Assembly: GCA_002352215.1 (NCBI GenBank)
Contig: DEIB01000009.1
Location: 75,376 to 139,375, forward strand
Direction of reading: 5' to 3'
Length of the DNA: 64,000 nucleotides
Source of the DNA: Chthonomonas sp. UBA2785
GTDB lineage: Bacteria; Armatimonadota; Fimbriimonadia; Fimbriimonadales; Fimbriimonadaceae
Below the pieces are notes generated by a model, which ran no database searches, was not told the origin of the DNA, and saw only the letters and a list, made by a program, of their open reading frames with translations. A program made the translations under genes and the position numbers. Positions 63,177 to 64,000 of the stretch are shown in pieces (position 1 is the first letter of the stretch; each line of letters begins with the position of its first letter).

Positions 63177-64000
63177 TTACCTGCCCCCCAGCAGGGTTTG
63201 AAGAGCCTGGACCACCGCGTCGTCAGAACGAGTTTGACCCTCAGGGTTCTCCAGTCGGATCCCCGTTTCGGGAAGGGCATCGTAGGTCGCAGCGGCATAG
63301 GCCGGCACTTTCTCGGCGATCGCGCGGCTGACGTCGCGGACGTGGAAGTACGGCGCGGTCGTTCCGGACCGCAGCCCGAGCTCCATCGCGATCTGCCAGG
63401 GCGCTTTGCTTTCGCCCGGAGCCGTCAGGATGCGCGCCATGCGTTGCACGCGGCGCTCGCTACTGGTGTAGGTGCCGTCACGCTCTGCGGGCAGCGCCAT
63501 CGGCAGGATCGCACTGGCGTAAGCGCAGGCTTCGGTTTGCGCACTGTCCACCACCACCAGGTTCGCCACGTTTTCCAGGGCTTGGGTGGCCAGGGCCGTA
63601 TCGGGAAAGTCGCGGATCGGGTCGCAACCCACCAGGATCAAGGTGTCAATTTCCCCGTTGGCGGCGGCTTGCAGGATTTCGGCAGTGTTCTTACCGGCGG
63701 TGACGGCTTCCCCACCCGGACCGAGGTCCGGCGCAAAGCCCATATCGCGACCACCTTGCTCGTTGGCGTGGTTGACCAGGCCGTTGAACTTGCCTCCGGC
63801 GTGGCTGGTCAGCAGGGCCAAGGTTTGGTAGGCCGTCACCCCGTTGGCTTCATCAAAGAGGCCGTGCGTCGTAATCGCCGCGAACTCGGTTCCGCGCAGG
63901 GCCTCAGCCGCTTCGCGCAGGCGGTCGGCGGGCACTCCGGTCTGGGCTTCCGTCCATTCCGGGGTGGCCACGCGGGTGGCATCTGCCAGGCCCGGCGCCA
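63177..64000 (-). CDS. nuoG: NADH-quinone oxidoreductase subunit G, C-terminal part
   Basis: The frame is open to the right edge, so the N-terminus with its iron-sulfur domains lies outside. The visible 274 residues are the end of a molybdopterin-oxidoreductase-like domain: GGKFNGLVNHANEQGGRDMG, DTLILVGCDPIRDFPD, VVVDSAQTEACAYASAILP, PAERDGTYTSSERRVQRM. Its position before nuoH and the ERDGTYTSSERRVQ motif fit NuoG. Confidence 0.9.
   Translation of the reverse strand, partial: APGLADATRVATPEWTEAQTGVPADRLREAAEALRGTEFAAITTHGLFDEANGVTAYQTLALLTSHAGGKFNGLVNHANEQGGRDMGFAPDLGPGGEAVTAGKNTAEILQAAANGEIDTLILVGCDPIRDFPDTALATQALENVANLVVVDSAQTEACAYASAILPMALPAERDGTYTSSERRVQRMARILTAPGESKAPWQIAMELGLRSGTTAPYFHVRDVSRAIAEKVPAYAAATYDALPETGIRLENPEGQTRSDDAVVQALQTLLGGR

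Overview
The window reads as chromosome of a GC-rich bacterium close to the Armatimonadota (Fimbriimonadia-like). Pointers are a pseudopilin whose N-terminus ends in an LFPVFAQAK-type helix with a C-terminal YADGH motif, a PEP-CTERM protein, DUF1592 and DUF1552 proteins, a formylglycine enzyme paired with a sulfatase, and an acyclic-type carotenoid cluster. The assignment is inference from gene content; no rRNA is present. Many genes at transcription-unit starts lack a Shine-Dalgarno site and instead have a TANNNT hexamer 6-9 bases before the start codon, which suggests frequent leaderless transcription.

0-12.8 kb: a truncated unknown gene at the left edge, a lipoprotein divergent from uvrA, then a minus-strand run hisI - three small membrane paralogues - ThuA-like - RNase J, a small membrane protein overlapping a divergent DeoC, nadA, a Tat-exported DUF1552 protein and a TIM-barrel protein. 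An 88-bp perfect repeat marks a duplication in the membrane-paralogue run. 12.8-14.4 kb: an AT-richer insert with an AlbA_2 (Schlafen-type) gene, flanked by two 69/74-identical copies of the 3' end of the TIM-barrel gene. 14.4-21.7 kb: a Tudor-like protein, GAF protein, dxs, a cytochrome-like DUF1592 protein, CsaA-like, DUF488, a lytic transglycosylase and tRNA-Ser(GCU).

21.7-30.4 kb: a carotenoid cluster (CruF-like hydratase, CrtI-type desaturase, PlsC-like acyltransferase, CrtB) interrupted by a convergent FGE/arylsulfatase pair, followed by a thioredoxin-like protein and a PLP enzyme of the cystathionine gamma-synthase family. 31.7-39.8 kb: a probable genomic island at the 3' end of tRNA-Pro(GGG). 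It has a 13-bp repeat of the tRNA end, a tyrosine-integrase remnant, and a tightly coupled four-gene operon: secreted beta-rich protein, membrane-anchored C39-like peptidase, Sec-exported 1397-aa RHS/YD protein with a hydrophobic C-terminal tip, and a small four-helix membrane protein. This is the most unusual unit in the window.

39.9-55.4 kb: a TPR protein, PII-like regulator, lipoprotein plus pseudopilin, tRNA-Pro(CGG), PEP-CTERM protein, comM, a secreted protein plus FtsB-like protein, pyk, pepF, recN, tRNA-Leu(UAA), bL33 and bL32 (both lacking most zinc cysteines) and a chemoreceptor. 55.5-64 kb: respiratory complex I genes in the order nuoG(partial)-H-J-K-L-M-N, without nuoI between H and J, and with a histidine-rich insert in NuoL.

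A recurring theme is that extra genes sit between duplicated gene ends: the TIM-barrel 3' end, the ThuA 5' end, the tRNA-Pro 3' end and possibly the comM 3' end.
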